This document shows, one piece after another, positions 7,948 through 14,374 of a DNA stretch of 14,374 bases (its first letter is position 1; every line of letters starts with the position of its first letter). A program made the translations under genes and the position numbers. The stretch is from an uncultured Campylobacter sp. (GTDB lineage Bacteria; Campylobacterota; Campylobacteria; Campylobacterales; Campylobacteraceae): the NCBI RefSeq assembly GCF_938031315.1, contig NZ_CALHHT010000020.1, positions 1 through 14,374 of the forward strand, given 5' to 3'. The notes beneath the pieces are model-generated. The model had not been told where the DNA came from. It saw only the letters and a list, made by a program, of their open reading frames with translations, and did not search any database.

Positions 7948-8087
7948 GCGAGCCGCAAGGCTCGCACCGCTAGCGTCGTCGGGGGTTAGGTGGGGTTTGG
8001 GGGCGAGCGGAGCAATGCGGTGCTGCGGGGCAGCGCCGCCTCCGCGAGAAGTGTGACCTCGCAATTGGGGCTCCCTTACCGCCCCAA
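7948..8087 (+). ncRNA. GC-rich, highly structured spacer element (candidate RNA or repeat element)
   Basis: Several perfect or near-perfect inverted repeats lie in a row. GCGAGCC/GGCTCGC (7948-7954 with 7959-7965) closes a GCAA tetraloop. A 10-bp stem (8017-8026 with 8030-8039, one G-U pair on the plus strand, GGG loop) is extended by GCGGAG/CTCCGC (8007-8012 with 8040-8045). GCGAG/CTCGC is at 8044-8048 with 8058-8062, and TTGGGGC/GCCCCAA at 8065-8071 with 8081-8087. Between the first two lie clustered G-tracts (7980-8003). The composition differs sharply from the AT-rich flanks, and the frames through it are not protein-like. The strand is uncertain: the G-U pair favours plus. It could be a small RNA, a leader or 3' structure, or a short interspersed repeat. 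Confidence 0.4.
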
Positions 8088-8210
8088 GAGAAATACACCA
8101 AAGATTAAAATACCCACACAAAGTATTTCGGCGCGGATAGTATAGGCTGGTGCAAATTTAAAATTTAACCGCCATAAGCCGAGACCAAAACCAAAAGCTC
8201 CCGCGAAATT

Positions 8211-9422
8211 TTACAAAATCTCCCTGAAATCATACCCTGCGTTTTTGAGCGCCCAGGCGATGTCCTCTTGATGAGCCTTACCCTTGGTCTCAAGCGTGAT
8301 CGTGATCTGCGCGTCGCCGTACTCGATATTGGTCGAGAAGCGGTCGTAGTCGATCTTGACGATGTTTGCGTTGGCGCGGCGCAAAATTTCGGTAAGCCCC
8401 GTAAGTGCGCCCGGCTTATCGACGAGCGTGACGTTGATCGTCATCTTGCGGTGCGACTTAATAAGACCCTTTTCGATGATGATGTTTAGCATCTGCACGT
8501 CGATGTTGCCGCCGCTTAGGATGATGCCGATCTTTGCGCCCGCAGGGAATGCAAATTTCGCGTTCATCAGCGCCGCTACGCCCGCCGCGCCCGCGCCCTC
8601 GACGATGATTTTTTGCTGCTCGAGCAGATAGAGTATCGCGCTTGCGATCTCCTCGTCATCGACCTGTACGAACTCATCGACGCACTCGATGATCGTAGAG
8701 AGCGTGATCTCGCTCGTATCTCGCACCGCAATGCCGTCGGCGATGGTGCGGACCGATTTGGAATTTAGCGGCTTTTTCGCGACGAAGCTATCGTGCATCG
8801 CGGGCGCGCCCTTAGCGGCTACGGCGATGATTTTGATGTCGGGGTTGATCTGCTTGGCACAACTGCAAACCCCCGTCGCAAGCCCGCCACCGCCTACGGG
8901 AACGACGATGTATTCAAGATCTGCGACCTCCTCGATCATCTCAAGCGCGATCGTGCCTTGGCCCGCTTGTACGAACTCGTCGTTGAAGGGATGGACGAAC
9001 GTCAGATTGTGCTCCTTCGCATATTCCAGTGCAAACGCATACGCCTCGTCGAAATTATCGCCCTTTAGGATGATCTCTGCGCCCAGAGCCTTCGTGCCGC
9101 TTACCTTAAGTAGCGGCGTGGCTTCAGGCATTACGATCACGGCATGCACGCCGAATTTTTGCGCGCTCATCGCTACGCCTTGGGCGTGGTTGCCCGCGCT
9201 TGCGGCTATTACTCCATGCGCCCGCTCCTCATCCGTTAGGTGCGCGATTTTATTGTAAGCGCCGCGGATCTTATACGCGCCGGTGCGCTGCAAGTTCTCG
9301 CTTTTGAGATACACTTCCGCGCCGTAAAGCTTGCTGAGCTTCGGTGCCAGAGCAAAGGGCGTTTTATAGACGAAATCGTTTATCGTGCGCTTTGCTTGGA
9401 TGATTTTATTTAGATCAACCAT
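8211..9422 (-). CDS. ilvA: Threonine ammonia-lyase (threonine dehydratase), medium form
   Basis: This cytoplasmic PLP enzyme deaminates L-threonine to 2-oxobutanoate, the first step toward isoleucine. At 403 residues it matches the medium form with a single C-terminal ACT domain. The PLP lysine is K51 in GAYKIRGA, the substrate loop is SAGNHAQG (75-82), and the PLP phosphate-binding glycine loop is PVGGGGLATG (175-184). The ACT domain covers about 325-403 (NVTLVDKPGALTGLTEILRR), so allosteric control by an amino acid such as isoleucine is plausible, though the ligand is not shown. ATG 9422 has AAAGGAAG just upstream. The gene has its own TATAAT box and lies about 100 bases after trmA on the same strand. 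No leader peptide or attenuator is visible. All motifs are intact. Confidence 0.95.
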   Translation of the reverse strand: MVDLNKIIQAKRTINDFVYKTPFALAPKLSKLYGAEVYLKSENLQRTGAYKIRGAYNKIAHLTDEERAHGVIAASAGNHAQGVAMSAQKFGVHAVIVMPEATPLLKVSGTKALGAEIILKGDNFDEAYAFALEYAKEHNLTFVHPFNDEFVQAGQGTIALEMIEEVADLEYIVVPVGGGGLATGVCSCAKQINPDIKIIAVAAKGAPAMHDSFVAKKPLNSKSVRTIADGIAVRDTSEITLSTIIECVDEFVQVDDEEIASAILYLLEQQKIIVEGAGAAGVAALMNAKFAFPAGAKIGIILSGGNIDVQMLNIIIEKGLIKSHRKMTINVTLVDKPGALTGLTEILRRANANIVKIDYDRFSTNIEYGDAQITITLETKGKAHQEDIAWALKNAGYDFREIL

Positions 9423-9452
9423 CTACTTCCTTTCGTAATTTTAAATTTTGTT

Positions 9453-9458
9453 ATTATA
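9453..9458 (-). promoter_or_regulatory. Predicted -10 box of ilvA
   Basis: TATAAT on the minus strand, in the sequence ATGTATAATAAC, lies about 30 bases before the ilvA ATG at 9422. This gives a short leader of roughly 24 bases. No strong -35 box is seen, as is usual in Campylobacter. An inverted repeat TTTAGGC/GCCTAAA (9464-9470 with 9491-9497) directly upstream could be an operator or a weak trmA terminator. Confidence 0.55.
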
Positions 9459-9523
9459 CATATTTTAGGCGAAATTTTATCCCGCGCGCAGCCTAAATCC
9501 GCAGCTTAGATCTGGGCTCACGC

Positions 9524-11053
9524 CTAATTCCTGCGCCGCAATAGCACGCCGCATTCGATATGCGCCGTATGCGCGAACTGATCGAAGATCGCAAACCTGC
9601 GCACCTCGTGCGTAGCACAAAGCGAGCGTAAATTTTCAAAAAGCGTCTGCGGGTTACAGGAGATGTAGATCAAATTTTGAAAATTTTTTATGAAATCAAT
9701 CACGCTAGGCTCTAGCCCCGCTCGCGGCGGATCGATCAAGACGTGCGAAAAATCGTAGCTGAAAATATCGATCCCCTTTAGCCGCTCAAACTCGCGCCTG
9801 CGCGCAAACGCGCTCATCAGCTCATCCGCGCTAAGGCGGACGAATTGCGCATTGCAAACGCCGTTGAGCTCGCAGTTTATGCGGGCGTTAGCAATCGAGC
9901 TTTTTGAAATTTCGCTCGCCAGCACGCGGTTAAATTTAGCCGCAAGCGGGATGGTGAAGTTGCCGTGCCCGCAGTACAGCTCCAGCAAATCGCGCGCGGC
10001 GGAGCTTTCTGGGCGCACGGCTTGTTTTTCGCAACTCGAATTTTGCGCTGCAGACTGCTCGCAATCCAAATTTTGTGCGATGAGTTTTTCGCAGGCTGAA
10101 TTTTGCAAGCTTTGCTTTTCGCAATCCAAATTTTGCGAGGCGGAATTTTGCACGCCCAAATCCTTACAAGTGAAATTTTTATCCGCAGAGCTCTCGCCTG
10201 CGGACTCACAGTTAGATTTCGCGGAATTTTTGCCGTTAAATCTCGCTTGCGCAGAATTTGATGGAGTAGAATTTCGGCACGCGGCGTCAAATTCAGTGGA
10301 ATTTTCAGAAACTAAATTTCGATCCGTAGAATTTTGCGCGGCAGAATTCTCCGCTATGAAATTCTTTGCGACAGAATTTTGCGCGGCGCACACCTCGCCC
10401 GCGCCATCTTTGCCGAAGTCCACGCAGCTTCTCGCCCAGGCGATCATCTTTTCGTTCACGCCGCGGTTGGGCTGGATGAAGGCGTTTTCGCCGAAGCGAA
10501 ATTTATAAACTCGCCCGTCCACGCAAAGCTCGTCTGTGAGGCTTAGCTCGCCGCTTAGCAGCTTCTGTCCGCGCGCGCGAGCCATAACCCTGATGCCAAG
10601 CTTGTCCGCCAGCTCACAAATCGCCTCCTGCTCGCGCTCGCCCAGGCGCTTGTGATAAAGCAGCGTCGCCAAAATCCCGCTGGCGCACGAGATAAACTCG
10701 ACGCCAAAGAGCCTTTCTTTTAAAGCTTCGCTCCGCCTAAGCGCCTCTAGCAGCTGCGGCATTAAATTTGCGATAGGAAGTGCTACCTTGGGGCATTCGT
10801 TAATTAAAATTTTCTTGCTACGTGCGCCGCCCATCGTGTAGGCAAGATCAGATGCGCTATGCCAAATATCGTGCCAGATGCCAAATTCCGCCCTGATACG
10901 GTAATTTTGCGGCTGTGAGGCAAAAAAATCAAACTCGCCGTCAAAAAATTCTCTGAACTTATCGCTTATCAGCTGCTTTTTGTATGAAATTTGATCCTCA
11001 TAGGGCTCGACGAGCGTGCAGCTGCCGCAGCTACCGAAGCTTTCGCAATTCAT
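9524..11053 (-). CDS. trmA: tRNA (uracil-54-C5)-methyltransferase TrmA with a large repetitive insertion
   Basis: The enzyme makes m5U54 (ribothymidine) in the tRNA T-loop using SAM. The match to E. coli TrmA is clear along the chain: NYRIRAEFGIWHD (50-62), LLYHKRLG (131-138), ENAFIQPN (189-196), SAM motif DLLELYCGHGNFTIPL (355-370), DPPRAGL (441-447), the nucleophile C466 in YISCNPQTL and the general base E500 in HIECGVLL. E. coli TrmA has 366 residues; this protein has 509. The excess is residues about 222-344, a five-residue periodic Asn/Ser/Cys/Ala/Glu-rich stretch inserted before the SAM motif, plus an N-terminal C3-x5-C9-x2-C12 motif. With C87 the latter resembles the 4Fe-4S site of RlmD-type enzymes. 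ATG 11053 overlaps the antiporter stop codon by ATGA, so translation is probably coupled. The insertion keeps the frame, so a functional enzyme is likely but unproven. Confidence 0.93.
   Translation of the reverse strand: MNCESFGSCGSCTLVEPYEDQISYKKQLISDKFREFFDGEFDFFASQPQNYRIRAEFGIWHDIWHSASDLAYTMGGARSKKILINECPKVALPIANLMPQLLEALRRSEALKERLFGVEFISCASGILATLLYHKRLGEREQEAICELADKLGIRVMARARGQKLLSGELSLTDELCVDGRVYKFRFGENAFIQPNRGVNEKMIAWARSCVDFGKDGAGEVCAAQNSVAKNFIAENSAAQNSTDRNLVSENSTEFDAACRNSTPSNSAQARFNGKNSAKSNCESAGESSADKNFTCKDLGVQNSASQNLDCEKQSLQNSACEKLIAQNLDCEQSAAQNSSCEKQAVRPESSAARDLLELYCGHGNFTIPLAAKFNRVLASEISKSSIANARINCELNGVCNAQFVRLSADELMSAFARRREFERLKGIDIFSYDFSHVLIDPPRAGLEPSVIDFIKNFQNLIYISCNPQTLFENLRSLCATHEVRRFAIFDQFAHTAHIECGVLLRRRN
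10023..10388. repeat. 15-bp periodic minisatellite inside trmA (about 24 units)
   Basis: On the plus strand the unit is near GAATTTTGCGCGGCA. Clear copies start at 10254, 10269, 10284, 10299, 10314, 10329, 10344, 10359 and 10374, exactly 15 bases apart. From 10023 to 10142 the period doubles to 30 bp (four copies, with TTTTGC or TTTTGT at 10041, 10071, 10101 and 10131). A less regular part with a phase shift lies between about 10173 and 10224. In the trmA frame it gives pentads such as AAQNS, IAENS, VSENS and, in the 30-bp part, QNLDCEKQSL-type decads. On the opposite strand one frame, open from 9852 to 10508, gives FCAAEFSAMKFFATEFCAA, a pentapeptide-repeat pattern. Confidence 0.9.
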
Positions 11054-12750
11054 ACATCCACTCTTTTACCAACCGTGCGCAGTAAAAGAATGATAGCCGC
11101 GATACCCAAGATCAGACATCCCCACACGCTAAGCCCAAAGCCCGCAGGCAGGTAGCCGCAAACGATACTGATGCCGCAAACGACCAGCGCATAGGTCATC
11201 TGCGTGCTTACGTGCTCGATGTGATCGCAGCCTGCGCCCATCGAAGAAAGGATCGTCGTATCTGAAATCGGCGAGCAGTGATCGCCAAAGATCGCTCCGG
11301 TGAGCACCGCGCTGATATTTACGCACATGAAAACGTGAAATTCCTCGCCGCTAAGTCCGTATTTTTGCCCCACGGCGTGCGCTAACGGCACGGCTAAAGG
11401 GGTGACGATACCCATAGTACCGAAGCTCGTGCCCGTTGAAAATGAGATAAACGAGCTAAGCACGAAGATCACGATCGCAAGAGCAAAGCGCGGCGTAGCG
11501 TCGCTTAGAAGCTCGACCAAGTAGCGCGAAGTGCCTAGCTCTTTGATAACAGAGCTTAGCGACCACGCAAAAAGCAGGATTATGACGGTATTTAGCATAC
11601 TTTTCCAGCCGCCAACCCAGACCTCGATCGCCTCTTTGACGCCGTAAATCTTTTGCGCGATGCCTAAAGCGACGGCGATGATCGACGAAAAGAGCGCGGA
11701 TTGAAACAGCACTACCGAGGCATCCGCTGCGCTAAATGCGGTGCGGATCGAAGTGAAGCTAAGAGGGGCTGCTTTGACCGCCTCCAAAGCCTCGCCCTCC
11801 AGCGAGCTGTAGCCGTTGAGATAAAATCCGATAACGGAAAGGACGATCATCGCTCCTAGCGGGATTATCGCGTTTAGCTTGCGAAGCGCGACGCCCTCTT
11901 TGGGTACGAAAATTTGATCCTCTAAATTTTTGATTTTAAAATCCGCAGCTCCGCTCTTGCCGCCGCGAGATGCGATCTCTGCGCGATACATCGAGCCAAA
12001 CTCCCTGCTCATCACTGCCGTGGCGACCACGAAAAAGATCATAAAAATATTATAAAATCTATACGGGATCGTCTCCACAAAGACGGTAAAGGCGTTTATG
12101 TTTTCTATGCCGATCTGTGAGTAGGCCTCTTTGATCGCCGAAATTTCGACTCCGACCCAGGTGGAGATCACCGCGATGCCGGTGATCGGCGCGGCGGTAG
12201 CGTCGATGATGAAGGCGAATTTCGCGCGCGAAATTTTAAATTTATCCATAAGCGGCCGCATAATAGGGCCCACGATTAGGGCGTTTGCGTAATCATCGAA
12301 AAATATCACGATACCCATCAGCCAGGTGTAAATTTGACCCAAAACGGGAGTGTCGGCGTGTTTGCTAAGCCAGAGCGCAAGCGCTTTCGTGCCGCCGCTT
12401 TTGGTCACCAAAGCGATGAGCCCACCGATACACATAACCTGAAGCAAAATACCCGCATTCCACGTATCCGCCATCGATTTTACCATGCGCGAGCACAGAT
12501 CGGTAAAAGCGAAAAGTGCCGAAGCTGCGATATTTTGATCGACCATACCGATGAGAAAGGTCCCGCTTAGCACGCCCAAAAACAGCGACAAAATCACGTC
12601 TTTGGTGATAAAAGCAAGCACGATCGCCGCAACCGGCGGGATAAGCGTCAACACGCCGTAAAGCTCGCTGTTTCGCACGGCGGGCTCCACGTCCGCAAGC
12701 GCCAGCGCGGGCAAAAAAATCGCCGTAAAGATAAGCAAATTTTTTAACAT
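11050..12750 (-). CDS. NhaC-family Na+/H+ antiporter
   Basis: This is an inner-membrane protein of 566 residues with many hydrophobic helices, expected to exchange cytoplasmic Na+ for protons. Family-typical motifs are visible: FFDDYANALIVGP (150-162), DATAAPITGIAVISTWVG (183-200), a helix with FSTGTSFGTMGIVTP in the second half, and GDHCSPISDTTILSS (489-503). Two internally similar halves fit the inverted-repeat fold of ion transporters. The first 20 residues look like a signal or a first helix (LLIFTAIFLPALALA). ATG 12750 is preceded by AAGGAT. It overlaps trmA by ATGA. A perfect 16-bp inverted repeat starts 24 bases upstream of the ATG. The exact ion specificity cannot be read from the sequence; some members of this superfamily move other substrates. 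Confidence 0.9.
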   Translation of the reverse strand: MLKNLLIFTAIFLPALALADVEPAVRNSELYGVLTLIPPVAAIVLAFITKDVILSLFLGVLSGTFLIGMVDQNIAASALFAFTDLCSRMVKSMADTWNAGILLQVMCIGGLIALVTKSGGTKALALWLSKHADTPVLGQIYTWLMGIVIFFDDYANALIVGPIMRPLMDKFKISRAKFAFIIDATAAPITGIAVISTWVGVEISAIKEAYSQIGIENINAFTVFVETIPYRFYNIFMIFFVVATAVMSREFGSMYRAEIASRGGKSGAADFKIKNLEDQIFVPKEGVALRKLNAIIPLGAMIVLSVIGFYLNGYSSLEGEALEAVKAAPLSFTSIRTAFSAADASVVLFQSALFSSIIAVALGIAQKIYGVKEAIEVWVGGWKSMLNTVIILLFAWSLSSVIKELGTSRYLVELLSDATPRFALAIVIFVLSSFISFSTGTSFGTMGIVTPLAVPLAHAVGQKYGLSGEEFHVFMCVNISAVLTGAIFGDHCSPISDTTILSSMGAGCDHIEHVSTQMTYALVVCGISIVCGYLPAGFGLSVWGCLILGIAAIILLLRTVGKRVDV

Positions 12751-12773
12751 TTTAATCCTTGATATGGTTGATA

Positions 12774-12817
12774 AAATTTTAAAGCTTAGCCCGCGTTTGG
12801 ACTAAGCTTTAAAATTT
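12774..12817. promoter_or_regulatory. Perfect 16-bp inverted repeat in the antiporter leader
   Basis: AAATTTTAAAGCTTAG (12774-12789) and its exact complement CTAAGCTTTAAAATTT (12802-12817) flank a 12-base loop. The position, 24 bases upstream of the antiporter ATG and downstream of the ankyrin gene on the same strand, fits either an intergenic transcription terminator or a leader hairpin that affects the ribosome site. The T-run expected of a terminator is short on both strands. Confidence 0.6.
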
Positions 12818-13158
12818 CGCGCCTGCTACGGCTGCCGATCTCATCTTTGCGCGGATCTGTTTTCAAGCGGCAAAGGGCTTTAAATTTTAAGTCCGGCGAT
12901 TCGGATCTCACGCGGAAGGCCTTAAATTTTAAAATTCAAAGCGCGTAAATTCGCTCCGCGTAAATTTAAAATTTAAAGCTCAAAGCGAAGCGGCGTAAAA
13001 TTTGCCCGTTTTAAAATTTTAAAATTCTAAGGCGCAGCAAGCGACGCAGAGCCTGTTTTTATCTCAAATTTTAAAATTTAAAAGCAAGCGCCTGTTTTAA
13101 ACTCCCGTCGCAAACGAAATTTAATCGTTAAAGCCGCAAAGCAGATCCGCGCTTTAGA
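12818..13158. other. Spacer with repeated AT-rich palindromic cassettes
   Basis: No gene is seen. Short self-complementary tracts built of AAATTTTAAAATTT recur at 12922-12939, 12961-12977, 13009-13026 and 13065-13080, separated by GC-rich pieces of about 20-40 bases. GCGTAAATT is repeated at a 15-base step near 12943 and 12958. A weak hairpin GGGCTT/AAGTCC lies near 12877-12896. Such words are common in spacers of this window, so they may be compositional. Confidence 0.4.
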
Positions 13159-14373
13159 TTAAAGCTCATTCTGCTTTGCAGGCGCGCCGTCCGAGCCCTC
13201 ATCGTCCAAGCTCTCGCTAGGCTTTAGACCGATCGATTTCAGATAGCTTTGCGTCTGCACATCGCCCCCTAAAATCGCATAGTCCATCACGTTTAGACCC
13301 GCCTCGTCGCTTAGCTTTTCGTTGGCTCCCGATCTTACCAGAAGCTCGACGATCTGCTTGGTGCCGTTTTGCGCTGCATACATCAGCAGAGTCTCACCCG
13401 CGCCCGTAAAAGCAAAAGTACAAGTATCCTCGGTGCCGCCCAAAGACGCCAGCGCCTGCATCTCGGTGCTGCTTATCTGCCTTACGTTCACGCTTGCGTG
13501 GTTGTAGATAAGCAGCTTCACGAGCTCGTAGTTTTTCATCGCTACGGCGTAAAAGATCGGCGTTTGACCCAGAGAATTTTTATAATTTACCTGCGCGCCT
13601 TTCGAAATCATGAGCCTAGCGTTTTCGATGCTGCTCATCGCGTAAAACAGCGAGTTTTCTTCGCCCGCATTCACCTGCGCGCCTTGCTCGATCAAAGTGG
13701 AGATAAAGCGCTTATCATAACCCAGCAAAAGCGCCAAATCAAGGGCATCGTCAAGCTCATACGAGGCGAAACTTTTGCTAAATAAAAGCGCGTTAAACTC
13801 ATCCGCGCTCACGCCCTGCTTAAGCGCTAGCTCGAGCTCGCTGCGCGCGCCTACTTCGCGATCGTTTGCGGCATATGAGGCAAACTCGGCGATCACGGCG
13901 GCCGCAAGCTCATCCGCTCTAGTCTCATCGAAGCTTGCCGCGAAGTGCGTTTTTAGCCCCTGCTCTGCCGCTGCGAGCTCGCGCTTGAAATTTCGATATT
14001 TTATAAAATTTCCGATCGTGCGCTCGGAGTAAAATTCTAAGGCTTCAAACGATTTTTGATAGATCGCGTCGTGGTTTTTATCTTTGGCGTAGCTCAAAAA
14101 GCCCTCGCCATCCATCCCCGCAAATGCAAGCACGCGCTCGAACTTCTTTTCATTGACCAGGGCTTTATTGCCGACACAATCGACGTTTTCGCCTCTGATC
14201 TCGGCCGCGCTCTGCCTTAAGCTTTGTAAAAAAGGGGCGTTAAGCAGCGAGCCTTGACAGCCAAAATCGCTTTGCAGCAACTCCTCATCGCTCAAACTCG
14301 CGCCGAAAAATCCGCGCGCATCCTCCTGCATCTGCTCGCAAGAAGCGCCAAAAAGCGTGCCGCAAAAAACAAA
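13159..14373 (-). CDS. Secreted ankyrin-repeat protein, 5' end outside the window
   Basis: The frame stays open to the window edge. Upstream of the first internal ATG (14331) it continues with FVFCGTLFGASCEQ, the hydrophobic end of a signal peptide or lipoprotein signal, so the true start lies beyond 14374. Counting from that Met, residues 15-190 form a charged helical region with Cys25 and Cys52, which could form a disulfide in the periplasm. Ankyrin repeats fill about 193-370: KRFISTLIEQGAQVN, ENARLMISKGAQVN, GQTPIFYAVAMKNYELVKLL, then GETLLMYAAQNGTKQIVELL and a last degenerate copy. About 30 non-repeat residues (284-312) separate the middle copies. From memory C. jejuni has a similar periplasmic ankyrin protein near the same genes (Cj0834c). 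The partner it binds is unknown. The tail (371-390) is acidic and disordered. Confidence 0.85.
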   Translation of the reverse strand, partial: FVFCGTLFGASCEQMQEDARGFFGASLSDEELLQSDFGCQGSLLNAPFLQSLRQSAAEIRGENVDCVGNKALVNEKKFERVLAFAGMDGEGFLSYAKDKNHDAIYQKSFEALEFYSERTIGNFIKYRNFKRELAAAEQGLKTHFAASFDETRADELAAAVIAEFASYAANDREVGARSELELALKQGVSADEFNALLFSKSFASYELDDALDLALLLGYDKRFISTLIEQGAQVNAGEENSLFYAMSSIENARLMISKGAQVNYKNSLGQTPIFYAVAMKNYELVKLLIYNHASVNVRQISSTEMQALASLGGTEDTCTFAFTGAGETLLMYAAQNGTKQIVELLVRSGANEKLSDEAGLNVMDYAILGGDVQTQSYLKSIGLKPSESLDDEGSDGAPAKQNEL

Positions 14374-14374
14374 C

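Noticed and set aside
7915..8121. 68-residue minus-strand frame across the GC-rich spacer
   Set aside because: Translation is Pro/Arg/Gly-rich and explained by the hairpin-rich DNA; no ribosome site was found.
8689..9258. 189-residue plus-strand frame antisense to ilvA
   Set aside because: Pure shadow of the conserved ilvA coding sequence, with no independent signals.
10023..10142. Four 30-bp repeats as a CRISPR array
   Set aside because: The repeats are head to tail without spacers, diverged, and lie in frame within a conserved gene. No cas genes are present.
9852..10508. 218-residue plus-strand frame inside trmA, as a real pentapeptide-repeat gene
   Set aside because: It begins with TTG, has no visible ribosome site or promoter, and its ends are clear shadows of conserved trmA sequence. 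Only the repeat pattern is reported.
1..14374. tRNA, rRNA, insertion sequence, integrase or attachment site
   Set aside because: No T-loop consensus, transposase motif or terminal inverted repeat with target duplication was recognised by eye; a tRNA search program would be needed to be certain.

Overview
The window looks like chromosomal DNA from a relatively GC-rich Campylobacter, of the oral type (C. gracilis, C. showae or C. rectus like). The reasons are the very frequent AAATTTAAA and AAATTTGC words in otherwise GC-rich spacers, the Campylobacter-style proteins, and the gene order. From memory, C. jejuni carries ilvA, trmA, an NhaC-type antiporter and a periplasmic ankyrin protein close together (around Cj0828c to Cj0834c), and the right half of this window has the same set. 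Almost every gene is on the minus strand. The species is inference.

Left part (1 to 3800): one plus-strand gene for a small multi-pass membrane protein (331-924), a strong intrinsic terminator (1156-1190), a spacer with a possible coding remnant, then a minus-strand autotransporter (1557-3707) with a signal peptide, a passenger built from eight 26-31 residue repeats and a C-terminal beta-barrel ending in Phe. A TATAAT box lies upstream of it.

Middle part (3800 to 8210): a broken lipid A/LPS-type phosphoethanolamine transferase of the sulfatase fold (4207-5954). It is read in four or more pieces: three breaks fall in A/T homopolymers that are each one base too long, and a fourth is not in a homopolymer. 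Next comes a non-coding, repeat-rich spacer (5955-6634) that contains pentapeptide-repeat-like sequence. A two-gene unit follows: an anchored DUF4230-like protein and a 150-residue unknown. A 409-base spacer then holds a GC-rich segment (7948-8087) that can fold into several good hairpins beside a run of G-tracts.

Right part (8211 to 14374): ilvA (threonine ammonia-lyase, medium form with an ACT domain) behind its own TATAAT box; trmA, which overlaps the NhaC-family antiporter by ATGA; and a secreted ankyrin-repeat protein whose true start lies beyond the window edge. A perfect 16-bp inverted repeat sits just upstream of the antiporter start.

The most unusual object is inside trmA. About 122 residues encoded by a 15-bp periodic minisatellite (10023-10388, partly a 30-bp higher-order unit) are inserted in frame just before the SAM-binding motif, while all catalytic motifs are intact. 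The same repeat read on the opposite strand gives a good pentapeptide-repeat pattern, and related sequence occurs in the spacer near 6073-6300. I see no tRNA, rRNA, CRISPR array, insertion sequence or phage gene.
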